Under the pieces are notes generated by a model. It worked only from the letters and a program-made list of their open reading frames with translations. It made no database searches and was not told the DNA's origin. From positions 9,989,129-10,053,128 of the forward strand of contig CM029660.1 in the NCBI GenBank assembly GCA_017311315.1: a stretch of 64,000 nucleotides of DNA, in the 5' to 3' direction. This DNA is from Dendrocalamus latiflorus (Eukaryota > Streptophyta > Magnoliopsida > Poales > Poaceae). Both the position numbers and the translations under genes were made by a program. This document shows, piece by piece, positions 1 through 11,686 of this stretch. How positions within the stretch are numbered: the first letter of the stretch is position 1; every line of letters begins with the position of its first letter.

Positions 1-100
1 CTTGTAGACCCCGTCTTGAGAAAATACTTCGTTTAAAAGTTAGGTACTATAGCAAAAGCTAAAAGCCGCCGGCTTGTGACGTAAAGAACATGCCCTATAC
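1..100 (-). repeat. MITE fragment, second copy of the 4364-4602 family
   Basis: The first 100 bases match, in reverse orientation, the first 100 bases of the element at 4364-4602: the stretches reading CTTGTAGACC, GAGAAAATACT and TAGGTACT are shared, as is the run of AAAAGC(T/C)AAAA. The copy is cut by the window edge, so its other terminus is not visible. It is non-coding and ends in a GTTC/GAAC-type terminus (AAGAACATGCCC) like many grass hAT-like MITEs. Confidence 0.6.
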
Positions 101-759
101 CCTAAACTTATCTAGACTTTGCACTAGTAAAAATCCTACACTCTAGATTAGAACCTAGGCTGCTATACATCTAGATCCGCCCCTGCTACTTCTTCCTCCC
201 CGTTTCCTCTTCATGCCTTCTCACCAGCGTCCATGGCCGATGGCCTACTTTACCAGCACTGCCACTTTCTCTCCTCCTTGGTCACTAGCGGCGTCCTACT
301 TCGTCACCGGGATAGTGCTCAACTTCAGGCCCGGCGTGAAGCTCAGGGTCATCGAGTGGTGCAATGCCGCCAGGTTAGGCTTGTATGATGATGACGATGA
401 TCACGAGATAATCCAGTATGAAATGATAGTTGATAGTTACGTTGTCAAGGATTTTACCACAGGAAAATTTTCTGAGGCAGATAGTTCCACGCCATTGCGA
501 GAATCACATGATTCTGGCAGGAATCGCACAGTTTTCTTGTAATATTCCAGTGTAAGCCCGGTTTTTTCTTCCCCTGTGAAGCAAACTCTGTTGCTCGCAC
601 AAGTATGCACAAAGCAATTAGCAGGGCGTTGCCAATCTCTTAACAACCGGCAAAGAAATGTCCCAACCAAAAAACACACACACAACACTTCCCCAAAACC
701 TCATCGCAAGGCCCAAACGAGAAGCGCAGAAGTAAGGAACAAAATAATCTTTGAAAGAA
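101..759. other. Unassigned sequence, no supported gene
   Basis: A 109-codon open frame at 213-542 on the plus strand is the only notable reading. It has an Asp-rich stretch but no family I recognise, no obvious splice structure and no partner exon nearby. It could be a captured exon or chance. The solo LTR that follows at 765 interrupts whatever sequence originally continued at 3870. Confidence 0.3.
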
Positions 760-764
760 CAAAC

Positions 765-3700
765 TGAAACATCCCCAATTTTCAAAAATTTGAAAATTTA
801 TTGAATTCTCAAAATTTCTTGCAAATCCTAGTTCCTAAGCCTAATTCTCACTAATCCACACCCAAATCGCGCACGAATCTTGAAGCAATCTCCTCCATCC
901 ATCCAATTTCGCGCGGTTACTGTGCATGGCTGAAAAATCTTCCCCCGCCGCCTGCACCCTCGCCACCGCACCTTCTTCCAGCTTCTTCCTGCGCCAGCAC
1001 CCACCGCCAGCTCGAGTGGGCGTTGTGCCTCGCCTCTCCCGCCCCTGCCCGAGTCTTGATGACTGCCCGGCCAGCTGCGCTGCCCCTCTCTCTGCGCTCC
1101 CTGCCCCGCCCCGGTGCCGACCGTCTCACAGCCTCTATCAAAAACCCTGCACGCCTCTACTAGCTCCCGCAAGCCCCACGAAGCTCCCCGACCCACCGAA
1201 TTGAGCCGAAGACCGCCGGAGAGCCGCCGGTGCCAAAAAACCCCCAAAGAACCCTAGTTTCCAATCCTGGTACTCCGGCCGATTAGAACTCAATTGCTCG
1301 CTCCGGTAGCACCCCCAAGCTCCCAGAAACTCGCCCCAACCGCCGCCCTAGCCTCTCGAAGTTTCTCCTTCCCGGGCTCCAAGCGCCGCCTCGGAGCTTC
1401 TCCACCTCACCGTGGCCAGCCCTACCCAAGCTTCCCCAGCCCGAGCCACCACTCCCATGAGCTTGCCTTGGTCCCAAGGATGCTCAAATGCCAGAGCCCC
1501 GATCCCCTTAACCCTAGGAACCGGCCATGGCCACCAAAAACCGCACCGCCTTTCCAACCTCGCCGCCGGCGATTGCCGCCTTCGCCGGGCCCCAAACCAC
1601 CCAAAATGGAATCCCTAGGCTTCAAGGAGTCCAACCATACCCGCCGCTTCCGTCGCAACTCACCGGAGCTCCGCCGTCGCTCGCCACTCACCTCCCCTGC
1701 TCCTCCGCGCGTGTGCGAGCTGCGGGAAGAAGACGACCGAGCAGACCGCGCCACCCGACTCGGTTGAACCCAACCGGCCCGCACGCGTCTGGCGCGCCCG
1801 ACCGGGCCAGCCCGAGTTGGTCGCGCCGAACCGCATAGCCGAGCCCGAGGAACAGTATCCGACCGAGCCAGAGGAATAGTGACTGACCCAAAGTCCAAAA
1901 AGTGATGTTTATACTCCCCAGATCCGTTTCGAGCCCGCCAACCCAAATATCAAGTCCAATTCCCCATATAGCCCTCCTATAAACCTAGAAGCCCAATTTA
2001 GTGAAGTTTCCAGAATGTCTTTATTCTTTTAAATTATATTATTTTATTATTCCTAGCTCATTTTTCGTCGAGCGTGGAATTAAATTGGTTTTCTTTATTT
2101 TGCGCTAGCACGTGACGTCGAGGATCAGCTGATTCAAGAATACGAAGCTTCAGATCAAGATCAAGGCCCAGAAGTTGAAGAATACGAAATCATAAGCCCG
2201 CAAGGCAAGTCACATGTTTTTGATCATATTGAATCCCATTAAATTACATTATTTATTTAATGTATTTCCATTATTGATAGTTGCGAACTGATAATTGCTT
2301 AAAACAAAGATTTAGAATGGCATGCTATCTAGATAATCCTACCACTGATAAAAAGCTCTGTTTATCTTGATGGCCATATTCACCTTGACAACCTTAGTAA
2401 GAATTAATATATGATGTAAATATATGTAAGATCATTTAATTCAGCATGATACACTACTAAGTGACTCTGGCCGTTGGCCGGTAGAGTTGAAAAACCCGGA
2501 GAGGGTAGGGTGGTATGGGACACCGTACCCTAGGCCGGTGATGCTGGTATGCACTTCTAAGGTGTTGGCTGTGGGCCAGTAGGATTTGAAAACTGGTACT
2601 AAGGTAAAAGGTGTGCTGTGGGAAATCATGTGGTGATCTACGCCCACGACTTTTACCTTAGGGGAAATGTAGGGTAAGGGTGTTGTGGGAAACCGTGCGG
2701 CGGTTGTCGCCCACTGTGGGGAACCGTGCGGCGGTTTTCGCCCACCACCTTATCCTAGAGTGGAGGTTGCAGACCTCAGAAAAATATTAGGACAAGAACC
2801 TTGTGCCAAGTAAAAGACACAGTAATCGCTCAACCACAAGCGTTGACTTGTCAAACCTGGTTTAGTAACTGCTCAAATCGATTGAATCTCTAACGGAGTA
2901 CAACCAGTTGATATGGAAACGGTAAAATCATATTGAACAACGTTAGATCCTTCCAGGACGGGTAGTCTGGCCTGCGTGGCGGATATCCGGGTTTGAGTTG
3001 AGATCTAACGGGTACGAGAAAGTCGGTATGAAAACGGTAAAAGCATACTGGACAACGGTAGATTCCTCTCAGGACGGGAACAATATCTGGCCGTGTCGGC
3101 AGATAAAGTGTCTGGCTGTGATAGCGGACCCCCGGGTCTGTTTGGAGGTCTATCGGGTAGAGTCTTCATGAAGAAATGAGCAGTGAACAACCTTGTGTTC
3201 TTAACTCTGTCGCGGGAGTTGAGAAACCTTGTGGGTAAAGATGAGCAGCTCTGCAGAGTGAGATAAATGGTATTCGAATACGCCGTGCTTCCGGTTAATG
3301 AAGCTGTGTTAATTGGGTGATTCCAACAATGAGGCATAAGTAGGATTTGAGATGATTTAATGTGATAAGTGATGAACTGAATTTGTTAATGAAAACCCCC
3401 TGATCTTAAGGAGAAAATGTTTTAAGTTTTACTTGATTGCAAACAAAACTGCATCCACCCAATATAATAAACCCAATATACTCCCGTCCTTGAATAACCT
3501 TGCAAATAGTAAATCAGGATTTACCCATGTGACTTGTTGAGTACGGGGTCGGAGTACTCAGGCTTGCCAAATTTTCCGTCCACAGATGCCAGAAGAAAAG
3601 GAGATGATGCGAGTGTTCGTGTTAGGGTTACGTCTACACCCAAGTGTTCCTGTGGAGTTTTCTTCGGCTCTTTTGTATGTAAGTTAAAATTTGGGCTTGG

Positions 3701-3864
3701 ACGCCCGTATTGTTACTAAAGTTGACCATTAGGTCTTATTTCAATGAAATTAACCTCTTTTAACTGTTCGTGAGCAGGCTTGATACACTGTTAGGCTGCA
3801 ACAGAACTCCTGGGCTGTTGCGGTTGATAAGACGTCCCTGGTCCCAAAAATCGGGGGCGTTACA
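765..3864 (+). mobile_element. Solo LTR, Ty3/Gypsy type, 3.1 kb
   Basis: The segment begins TGAAACATCCCC and ends GGGGGCGTTACA, the usual TG...CA pair. It is flanked by a perfect 5-bp direct repeat CAAAC at 760-764 and 3865-3869. No primer-binding site, gag or pol follows, so this is a solo LTR left by LTR-LTR recombination. The LTR length and the terminal words resemble the long LTRs of grass Tekay/Del-like Gypsy elements; that lineage assignment is an inference. The open frames inside (for example 926-1946 on both strands) are GC-rich LTR readings without protein similarity. Confidence 0.85.
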
Positions 3865-3951
3865 CAAACAAAACAAAATACGAAAACCATTGCAGTTTCT
3901 GAACAAACGTCACATACTGCTGAAAACTTGTGATTTTGGCTCCCCGGTGTT

Positions 3952-3995
3952 GGGGGGGGGGGGGGGCGTGGTGTTGGGGGGGGGGGGGGGGGGGG
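3952..3995 (+). repeat. Two poly-G tracts (15 and 20 G)
   Basis: Uninterrupted G runs occupy 3952-3966 and 3976-3995, separated by CGTGGTGTT. Runs this long can form quadruplexes and are also error-prone in sequencing, so exact lengths may be unreliable. Confidence 0.9.
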
Positions 3996-4363
3996 CGTGC
4001 CTTGCGGTTGACCTTGAACTATCTCTGATCCAGAGAATCCGTTGAGGCATCGTGTAAACATGCAACCACACGAAAACATTACTCTCGAGAAAAAATGTCA
4101 CAATAGCTAAGGTTGCTAATTTTTGGGATTCCGAATCAATGTTACATTACGAGTAAAAAAATCACGTTAGTGTATCGAATCGAACAGACAGTGTGTTAAC
4201 TGATAAATTGGCTATCACACTACTTCAATACTTGAAATGCAACATTACTTGCGGAAAACAAAAGAATCAATGATTATAGAACACCACTGTGTGATACAAC
4301 AACCTATGTGCAAAACAGATTCTTAAGTACCTAGTTCTATCCATTATAAGATTCCATGGTAGT

Positions 4364-4602
4364 GGGCTTGTTCGGCAGGAGAAGCCGGGCGGTTTTTGGC
4401 TTTTGCTACAGTACCTAATTTTCAAACGGAGTATTTTCTCAAGACGGGTCTACAAGTTAAGCGATCTACACGTTAAAAGCCCAATATCTGTACCAGCCAA
4501 AATCGCAAGTGAGCATCTGTCTCTCCGTAATCTGTACCGTAAACAGCTAAAATTCAAAAAATTCAGCCAAAAGCCATAAGCTGCAACCGAAAAGAACAGG
4601 CC
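4364..4602 (+). mobile_element. Short non-autonomous DNA element (MITE, hAT-like)
   Basis: About 239 bp begins GGGCTTGTTCGGC and ends CCGAAAAGAACAGGCC, imperfect inverted termini of the TTGTTCGG type that is very common in grass hAT-like MITEs. No coding capacity. I could not identify a clean 8-bp target duplication, so the exact ends and superfamily are tentative. A partial copy lies at 1-100. Confidence 0.55.
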
Positions 4603-7006
4603 AACTATTCCATGTCGTTGTTTACGACTAATTATTCAAAATATTCAATTGTCTGAGACGAGATGGTGGCCTGGAAAAACCAGTTCCAACAAGTTCTGCA
4701 GCCTGCAGGGGCTCCAATACATCGCGTCTCCACCAAAAATATTGATTTACCTCTTTTCGAGAAAATACACGGCCACCTTATTCTTCTGCATAAAACCAAT
4801 AAGTTACAGTATCATCCCCAGATTCTTATCTCACTATCACCTAAATATTTCCTCTCCTTTTCAATGGAAGTACAATCTCTTTGCTAGTTGAGCAGGAAAC
4901 CCTGACAAAGCACAAGCTTGCATCGGTAAGGTGCACAATGAATCATAACTTAAAGCAGCAGCTTAACTTAATTTATTTTAAATATAATATATCCAAAACA
5001 GGGGGGCAACCAAAACTCAAGAGCACTACTAGAGAAAGTAACCATTGTATGCATTTAGATTCCACTGGTGGATCTCTCACCTGATGGTTGGCAGGAAGGA
5101 ACGGTTGGTCAAATTGAGCCGGCCATTTGCGACAAAAATAAAGATGAAACCTGGCAGCTGAGGCCTCTTATATGATGTTATTCCCAGTAGATTTCTGTTG
5201 TTGTAAACATAATACTCACCCTCCATTTTTATCACTGTATCACTACCGCCTATAGCAAGTTGAAGAATATTGGTAGGAACAGCAGATGGTAAAACTTTGT
5301 TGTCAATACAGAGTATCTGCATGTTTCTCATGTGCTGTACCAGAACCAGAAACATGTATATACAAATATTCCTGTCTTACTTCACATTCAGTCTTCTCTT
5401 GTGTGGATCTTACCATGGAATCGACATAGTTTCTGAATTGATTACTCAGGAAGGTAAACACATAGGTGCTTGAAGCACAGATTTCTTTTGACTATTGTGC
5501 GATAGGACCCACTGACTCATAGAAAGGTATCAGATTTATGTGCACTCTGATCATATCTGAAGTTGCTGAAGAGCAAACAATTGGAGAATGCGATATTATC
5601 TTCTAGCTCTGTGCTGTTTCTGAGGCTGCATCCATCAGTTAGATCAGGAGTAATAGATCTCGCTTCTGGGAGGATGGACTTATGATAGGAGATAAGGAGG
5701 TGCAACATCTATTGCTTGGTTAGGTTTACGTGAGACTTCTGTAGCAATACGAGAAAAAGATCATCATGTTGTTGTTTAGACATGAGACAGTCCAGCGCTA
5801 ATCATCTGGCAGCTTTTTTTTGGTTGTAGGAAACCTGAATTAACAACCAATTATTTTTGTCATAGACTGCTCGATGAAAAAATCCAGTGGTTTTCAATAA
5901 CTGAAACATGAAAATGCAAGATGATTCATGTGGTAGATTTTCAATAATTGTAAAATCATTTGTGTTTTCCAGTAAGATGGGACATTGAAAATCAATGAAT
6001 GCAATGCATTTATATTGTCCTGTTACCCACATACTGTAAAATCCATTCTTGAAACATTAAAACATGAACTGGAATAAAAAAACCACTCTATAGAGGAAGT
6101 AGTTGGGCAAAGATAAGATAGTTCCTTCGAATTTTGCAAATATGAGTAAGATAAAAAAACATGAATAAGGAAAAAGGGATCACTATTTGCTTGCTTCTCC
6201 ATTACTAGCAGTATATATAAGGATTATCCAAAAAGAAAGACAAGACTATTCTAATGCCAATAAGGACCATCGGTTTCATATAGTGAACAAACCAAACTGT
6301 TAACCCTAAACAGCAACTAATGATCAATAAATAATAAAGATTAACCTGAATCAAGAGAAAAAGGCATCCATATACTTACATGCTTGATACACTCACTAAT
6401 CGGTTATTGGCATTGGCATCAGAGGAAGTATGATAAATGGTATCTGTTACCTGTATCAAATACAGATGACATTGCTTGATTATCAAAGGAAAATGATGTA
6501 GAAGACTTATCAAATTCAAAATGACAACTTTTCCTAGCAAAAGCATTGCAGTCTTATCTAGATGTATGAGAGCAGGCCATGTTTGTTTGTGCAAGATATG
6601 CCGAAAAGAAAGCAATTTAGTGAGTGGAGAACGGCCAGGTAATAATCGCTTCAATATATACAGTTAATCTTACCTTTGGAGCATTTCCAAACTTTGAGTT
6701 CCTCCTTAATCTCTTTACCAAATAGAGAAGCAGACTCCTACAAAATCCCCTCTTGTGTTTGCCAAGGTCTGTATGGAAGCTAATGGGAAATGTTTTGTCT
6801 TTCTTCTGAAATATGGCATCTAATGAAGTTTGTTGAGCAACATGAGCCAGCCAAAAAAAAAAAAATCAGAAAAAGTGTACTGAATCAGTGGCATGTGCTG
6901 CTATGCTGCATGAAAAGTTTCAGCTTAGCGATGCCAATATAGTGCAGTTCCACAAATGCTGACACTATAAAAAAGCTACTCCTTTACACCTTCTACAAGC
7001 ATAAGT
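4603..7006. other. A/T-rich non-coding stretch 3' of the PPR gene
   Basis: No open frame here has recognisable similarity, and no RNA gene was found. It lies downstream of the minus-strand PPR gene and probably contains its 3' UTR; which bases are transcribed cannot be told. Confidence 0.5.
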
Positions 7007-9100
7007 TCAAGTTTGACCACCAGAAGCAGTATCACCATTTGTACAAGAGAGTAAAATACTTTCTATTTCATTCTGAAGACTTACTGCTTCCTCCATATCC
7101 CCCAATTTCTGGTATTTGCTTATCAGACAGTTGTAAACTGCCTTATCAGGAGTTATACCATTTCCAATCATTTCTGAAAGAGTTTCTCTAGCTTCTCGCA
7201 TCATATTTAGATTACAGAAGCCCCATATAAAACAAGTGTAGGCACAGAGATCAAGTTGCAAACCACTGTTGATCATCTTGGCCTTGAGCGCGAAAGCATC
7301 CTGGAGATTTCCCTGCTTCAGGTACCCATCCATAAGGGATGTGTACACAACTTTGTCCAGAGACATACCCTTGTCAACCATTTCATCCAACAACTGCACA
7401 GCCTTGTTCAAGCAACCATTCTTGCATAAACCATCAATTAGAGCGGTGTAAGCTTGTACATTAGGATCTAGACCTATGTCTCTCATTTTGTTAAAATGGG
7501 AGATTGCCTCATCAATTGATCCTGCTTTACACAAACCATCAACCAATGCACAATAAGTTACAGCATTAGGCTGGAACCCAGAATCCAGAATCTTGTGGAG
7601 CAGGGCAATGGCTTCTGACTCTTTTCCTGCTTTAAAGCAAGCATCCATTATTGTGGTATAGATGACACTGTTGGGTTTCAGACCACATTCATCCATTTTA
7701 TTTAACAAACTCTTAGCCTCATCCACCTTTTGAACATTACAGAGTCCCCAAATGAGGGTGCCGTATAGTGAAACATCAAGTTCCATTCCTTTATCCTTCA
7801 TCTCACTCAACAATTCCATTGCTCTCTCACTGTTTTTATTCACAAAATGCCCATGAATTAGTGTAGTGTACAGCCACTCGTTTGCTTTGACACCAGCTCT
7901 TCCCATCAGCCTCAAAACATCCTCCGCTTCCCCAACCTTTCCCTCTTTGCAGAGGCCATCGACCACCACAGTGTATGTGACCACATTCAATGGCACCCCC
8001 TGATGTACCATTTCATCAAGTAACACAATGGCATCAGCAAGTCTCCCAGCTTTGCAGGTCCCATCAACCAAACATGTATATGTGAACTCATTGGGCATCA
8101 TCCCCCTCATCCTCATCTGTGCAAACAGCTTCATCGCCTCCTGGACCATCCCTTCCTTGCAGAACGCATCAACAAAGGTGCTAAGTGTCACTACATTTGC
8201 CATCACCCCCTCCCTCTTCATCTCACCAAAATAGCTGTATGCCCTCTCCATCTTCCCAAACTTGCAGAAGCAATTGACCAATGCATTGTATGTCACAACA
8301 TCAGGCGTGCATCCACACCCCCTCATCTCCCCGACAAGCTGCTCCACCTCTTCCAACTCCCCACATTTGCCGTACCCATCAATCAGAGAATTGTATGTGA
8401 CAACATCCGGCGGGCAGCCTATCACCTTCATCCTTAAGAACACCGCCTTCGCCTCCGCGACCTCCCCCTCCTTGCACAGGAAATCGATCACGATGTTGAA
8501 CGTGAACACGTTGGGCGCGGGCAGCTGCTCGAATAGCCGCCGGACGAGCCCGCCGCGGCGCTCTCGGGCAAGGCGGAGGAGGATGTGGTTGCAGGTGCGA
8601 GTGTTGGGGGGCACGCGCAGGTCGCGCACGCGGGCAAGGGCGCGGACGGCGTCGTCGAGGAGGCCGCGGTCGGCGAGGAGGGAGAGGAGGGTGTCGACGA
8701 CGGAGGGCAGGGCGCTGCGGCGAGGCCCGAGTGCGACAGCCGCGCGGTGGAGGAGGTCGACGAGGGAGGCGGCAATGTGGGGCCGGTGGCCGGGGGCGAG
8801 GAGGCGGGAGAGGAGGCGGCGGGAGTGGGAGAAGAGGCGGGCGCGGGCGAGGAGGTGGGCGGCGAGGCAGAGGTGGGCGGAGGACGGGAGGGGGTGGGAG
8901 AGGAGGAGGTTGGCGGGGACGGCTTGGAGGGCGTGGAGGAGGCGGAGGCGGTCGGAGATGGGAGCGGCGGTGGCGGCGCCGGCGCCGGCGGCGACCGTGG
9001 TCGGGAGGGCGGCGGCGGCGCGGCAGAAGGGGAGGAGGGTAGGGTTCCGGCGAGGGCACAGGCGGAGGAGGAGGTGACGGCGCGGGGGGAGGACTAGCAT
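7007..9100 (-). CDS. P-class pentatricopeptide repeat (PPR) protein, 697 aa
   Basis: This intact single-exon gene encodes an RNA-binding PPR protein, a family that acts almost entirely in mitochondria and plastids on splicing, stability or translation of organellar RNAs. Residues 1 to about 50 are rich in Arg, Ala and Leu with few acidic residues, as in an organellar targeting peptide. From about residue 165 to 680 there are 14-15 consecutive repeats of 35 residues with the VxTYNxLIDGxCK signature; the first is shorter. No E, DYW or SMR domain follows, so it is P class. Intronless structure and length fit the family; it most resembles At2g02150-type proteins, but that is from memory. The first ATG is chosen because the transit-like region starts there and the -3 base is A. 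The 5' half is extremely GC-rich, giving long false frames on the other strand. Its upstream region is cut by the MULE at 9246. Confidence 0.93.
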   Translation of the reverse strand: MLVLPPRRHLLLRLCPRRNPTLLPFCRAAAALPTTVAAGAGAATAAPISDRLRLLHALQAVPANLLLSHPLPSSAHLCLAAHLLARARLFSHSRRLLSRLLAPGHRPHIAASLVDLLHRAAVALGPRRSALPSVVDTLLSLLADRGLLDDAVRALARVRDLRVPPNTRTCNHILLRLARERRGGLVRRLFEQLPAPNVFTFNIVIDFLCKEGEVAEAKAVFLRMKVIGCPPDVVTYNSLIDGYGKCGELEEVEQLVGEMRGCGCTPDVVTYNALVNCFCKFGKMERAYSYFGEMKREGVMANVVTLSTFVDAFCKEGMVQEAMKLFAQMRMRGMMPNEFTYTCLVDGTCKAGRLADAIVLLDEMVHQGVPLNVVTYTVVVDGLCKEGKVGEAEDVLRLMGRAGVKANEWLYTTLIHGHFVNKNSERAMELLSEMKDKGMELDVSLYGTLIWGLCNVQKVDEAKSLLNKMDECGLKPNSVIYTTIMDACFKAGKESEAIALLHKILDSGFQPNAVTYCALVDGLCKAGSIDEAISHFNKMRDIGLDPNVQAYTALIDGLCKNGCLNKAVQLLDEMVDKGMSLDKVVYTSLMDGYLKQGNLQDAFALKAKMINSGLQLDLCAYTCFIWGFCNLNMMREARETLSEMIGNGITPDKAVYNCLISKYQKLGDMEEAVSLQNEIESILLSCTNGDTASGGQT

Positions 9101-9137
9101 CGTTTGACCGCCTCCGGCGGCGGCGAGGTGGAAGGAA

Positions 9138-9146
9138 TCAGGCCAT
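9138..9146 (-). other. Minimal upstream ORF (ATG-GCC-TGA) in the PPR leader
   Basis: Read on the minus strand, a two-codon frame ATG GCC TGA ends 37 bases before the PPR start codon. Very short uORFs can reduce translation or trigger reinitiation; whether this one is in the transcript is inferred. Confidence 0.4.
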
Positions 9147-9171
9147 GGGTGGGGGCTGGGAGGTGGCGTTG

Positions 9172-9179
9172 TAGGGTTT
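9172..9179 (-). promoter_or_regulatory. Telo-box (AAACCCTA) upstream of the PPR gene
   Basis: The minus strand reads AAACCCTA 72 bases before the PPR ATG. Telo-boxes are frequent near transcription starts of plant genes for translation and organelle biogenesis. A single 8-mer can arise by chance. Confidence 0.4.
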
Positions 9180-9245
9180 TGAGGGGGTTTTGTTTCCCCG
9201 GTAATTTTTTCCCAACTTTTTTCCTTACTCTTGTACGTGGTTTTG

Positions 9246-9565
9246 GAATTTTAGACACATCTGCCCCCCTAAAGACCCGTAATTCCAAAAATGGCTCTCA
9301 ACGGAAAAAATTTCCGAATCTGGCCCCCGCCCAAGCGCGCGTCCGCGAGGCGCTGCCGCGTGTCCCGGTCGTGCGGTGTGGTACCGCACGACCACACTGT
9401 TCACGGGTCGTGCGGTACCACACCGCACGACTCTGCTGTGTGCCGCGCCGAGCGCACGACTGGCCGCTCCGACCGCACGTCTTCCCGCCCGACCGCACGT
9501 CTCGTTTTCTGACCGCACGACCCGCCGATCCGACCGCGGGATTGATTCCCCGACCGTACGTCTCG
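9246..9565 (+). repeat. Left terminal inverted repeat of the MULE
   Basis: It pairs with 20030-20352 in reverse complement. The outer 110 bp are ordinary sequence; from 9368 it contains a perfect 25-bp inverted repeat and then a run of GACCGCACG-type words roughly every 15-20 bp to about 9560. GC content is high. The inner limit is approximate because the short repeats drift. Confidence 0.88.
9368..9431. repeat. Perfect 25-bp inverted repeat with 14-base loop in the left TIR
   Basis: Bases 9368-9392 and 9407-9431 are exact reverse complements, separated by 14 bases. Each arm is itself nearly self-complementary (GTCGTGCGG ... CCGCACGAC), so alternative small hairpins are possible. The corresponding structure in the right TIR (20167-20191 and 20206-20230) is kept with a few changes. 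Confidence 0.9.
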
Positions 9566-10645
9566 GCTCTTGTCTAATCGGCCCGCCGAAAGCAGCGTCT
9601 CCCTGGCTTTTTTCACGCACGAGCAGCACACGTGTCAGCAGCTCGCTCGCATGGCCCCTCTCACTCACGGATGAATGCACAGATAAGAGTTCATTCCCAT
9701 GCGCGCATGGTCATCCAGGAGCTCATTTGTAGTTGGTTCGAGCGAAGACAGAGCGAGAGAGGGAGGCAGTGAAGGAAAGTGACGAGTGAAAACACAAAGG
9801 TTTGAGTTGTTTTCGTTTGGAATCAGCAGATTTGGCAAATACAAAAGTTGTAGATCATCTTGTGAGCTTCAAGAAGAGGTAAGTTTTGTGCCCGTGCAAC
9901 TATAATTTTATGTATGTCATTAGTCTATAATTAAGCAAACCATGTTTTGTTAATGTTATTTTATGTCAATGTTTGATACGGTATGTATTTGTAGCATATC
10001 TTGTATATTTTAGGCATGATGTATTGTAGTGTATGTAATGTTGTACTGTGTTTTTTGTGAACATACGTATTGTAGTGTAGTTTAATGTTGTGCGAAAAAT
10101 ATGAACTTGCATATGTGTAGACATTGAGAAAGTACATATTTATCTTAGAGCATTTGTAGATGATAACAATAGTAGCAGGATTAGGAACATACAAGTAGTA
10201 CACTTAGGGAAGAAGTGCATACAGTGCGGTAGGTGGTAAAAATAAATTGGAAATAAATTTGGTACATTAGAATTAAAATGCAATTACAGTAATACAAAGT
10301 TATAGTACAAATCAATAAAGCATGTATTAAGTAAAAGTTAGAAAACAAATGTAGGAAAATTAGTAAATGGTTTTTCTGCATTAATTAGAAAAAAACATGC
10401 AATACAAAGTAGTAGTGATAATAAAAACAAAAGTATAGATTGAGAAATTAAAATATTAGTAATCGAAATTGTAGGTCATAGAAATATGTAATTTGATGTT
10501 GTTAGAATTTGAAAGTAAAATAGTTAGAAATAAATTGTAGTTTTACAAATACAAAACAAATACTTAGCGATTTTGTAGGCGGTAGGAAGATGTATGAAAT
10601 ACCGCACTGTTAATGTTACAATGGGGTAGTGGGTGTTTGTGTTAG

Positions 10646-11618
10646 TGATATGCCCTAGAGGCAACATGGAGATGTTATATATATCACATACTATATTTGT
10701 GATGCATTACTTTGTTCCTTGAAATAGACATTATCATTATTGATCAATGAGTATGTGACTTATTCATGAGACTCTTAATGCTAAAATGTTGCTATTTCTA
10801 AATGATCCCTGATCATATATCATATGAGGAACAAATATGATTCAAAGATCAGCATATGTATTGATTGATGATCATGTCTCATGGATCATGGTATGGTGAT
10901 ACCAAATCAATAATATGGACATGTGTTAGTGAACATATGTTGGATAGACCTGCCATGAGACACTGTAGAGATTCCATGTGTCATCAGTTAGTCTCAAGTA
11001 GTGTTTATGTGGAATCCTTAGACTTGAGATCATCATGGTTCCCAACATGCGTAGTAGCTTATTTTGGGACTACTAAACACTACTCCATAACTGGGTAGTC
11101 ATAAAAGTAGTCTTCGGGTTTGCCATGAAACATGTAGTGGGATGTGAATGATCAAGATAGAATTTGCCCCTCGTTATGGGAGAGATATCTCTGGACCCCT
11201 CGATGTAATGGATTATGAAAGTGCATGGCCATGCCAAGGTGATTGAGGAGTCAATCACAAGTTTATAATCCATCACGGAATCGAGAGAGTGATTGAGCTA
11301 TTAAGAGGATGACACAGGTCTCGCCTTGAGCTCAATCTATATCGTGAGGCAAAGAGATTCGTACATGAGAACATTACAGGTTCAGCCGATATGATCTTTA
11401 CGTATACTTTGGGATTAATATGTCTTACTAGAGGCCGCTATTAACAGGGTGACCGGAAAGGCGTTTCCGGGTCGCGACCAAGTATACATGAACCTACAGG
11501 GTCGCACACTTAACGGGTTGGAACACTAATTCGAATATGATTCGGATGTGGGCTCAATTCGGATAGAGATCCGAATAGACTCCTATTGGGCCTTGGTCTA
11601 CAAGGCCCAAGTGAGGAG

Positions 11619-11686
<68 letters not shown>

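Noticed and set aside
8262..9097. Several long open frames opposite and out of frame to the PPR gene
   Set aside because: They are shadows of the GC-rich PPR 5' half and have Arg/Gly/Ala-only composition.
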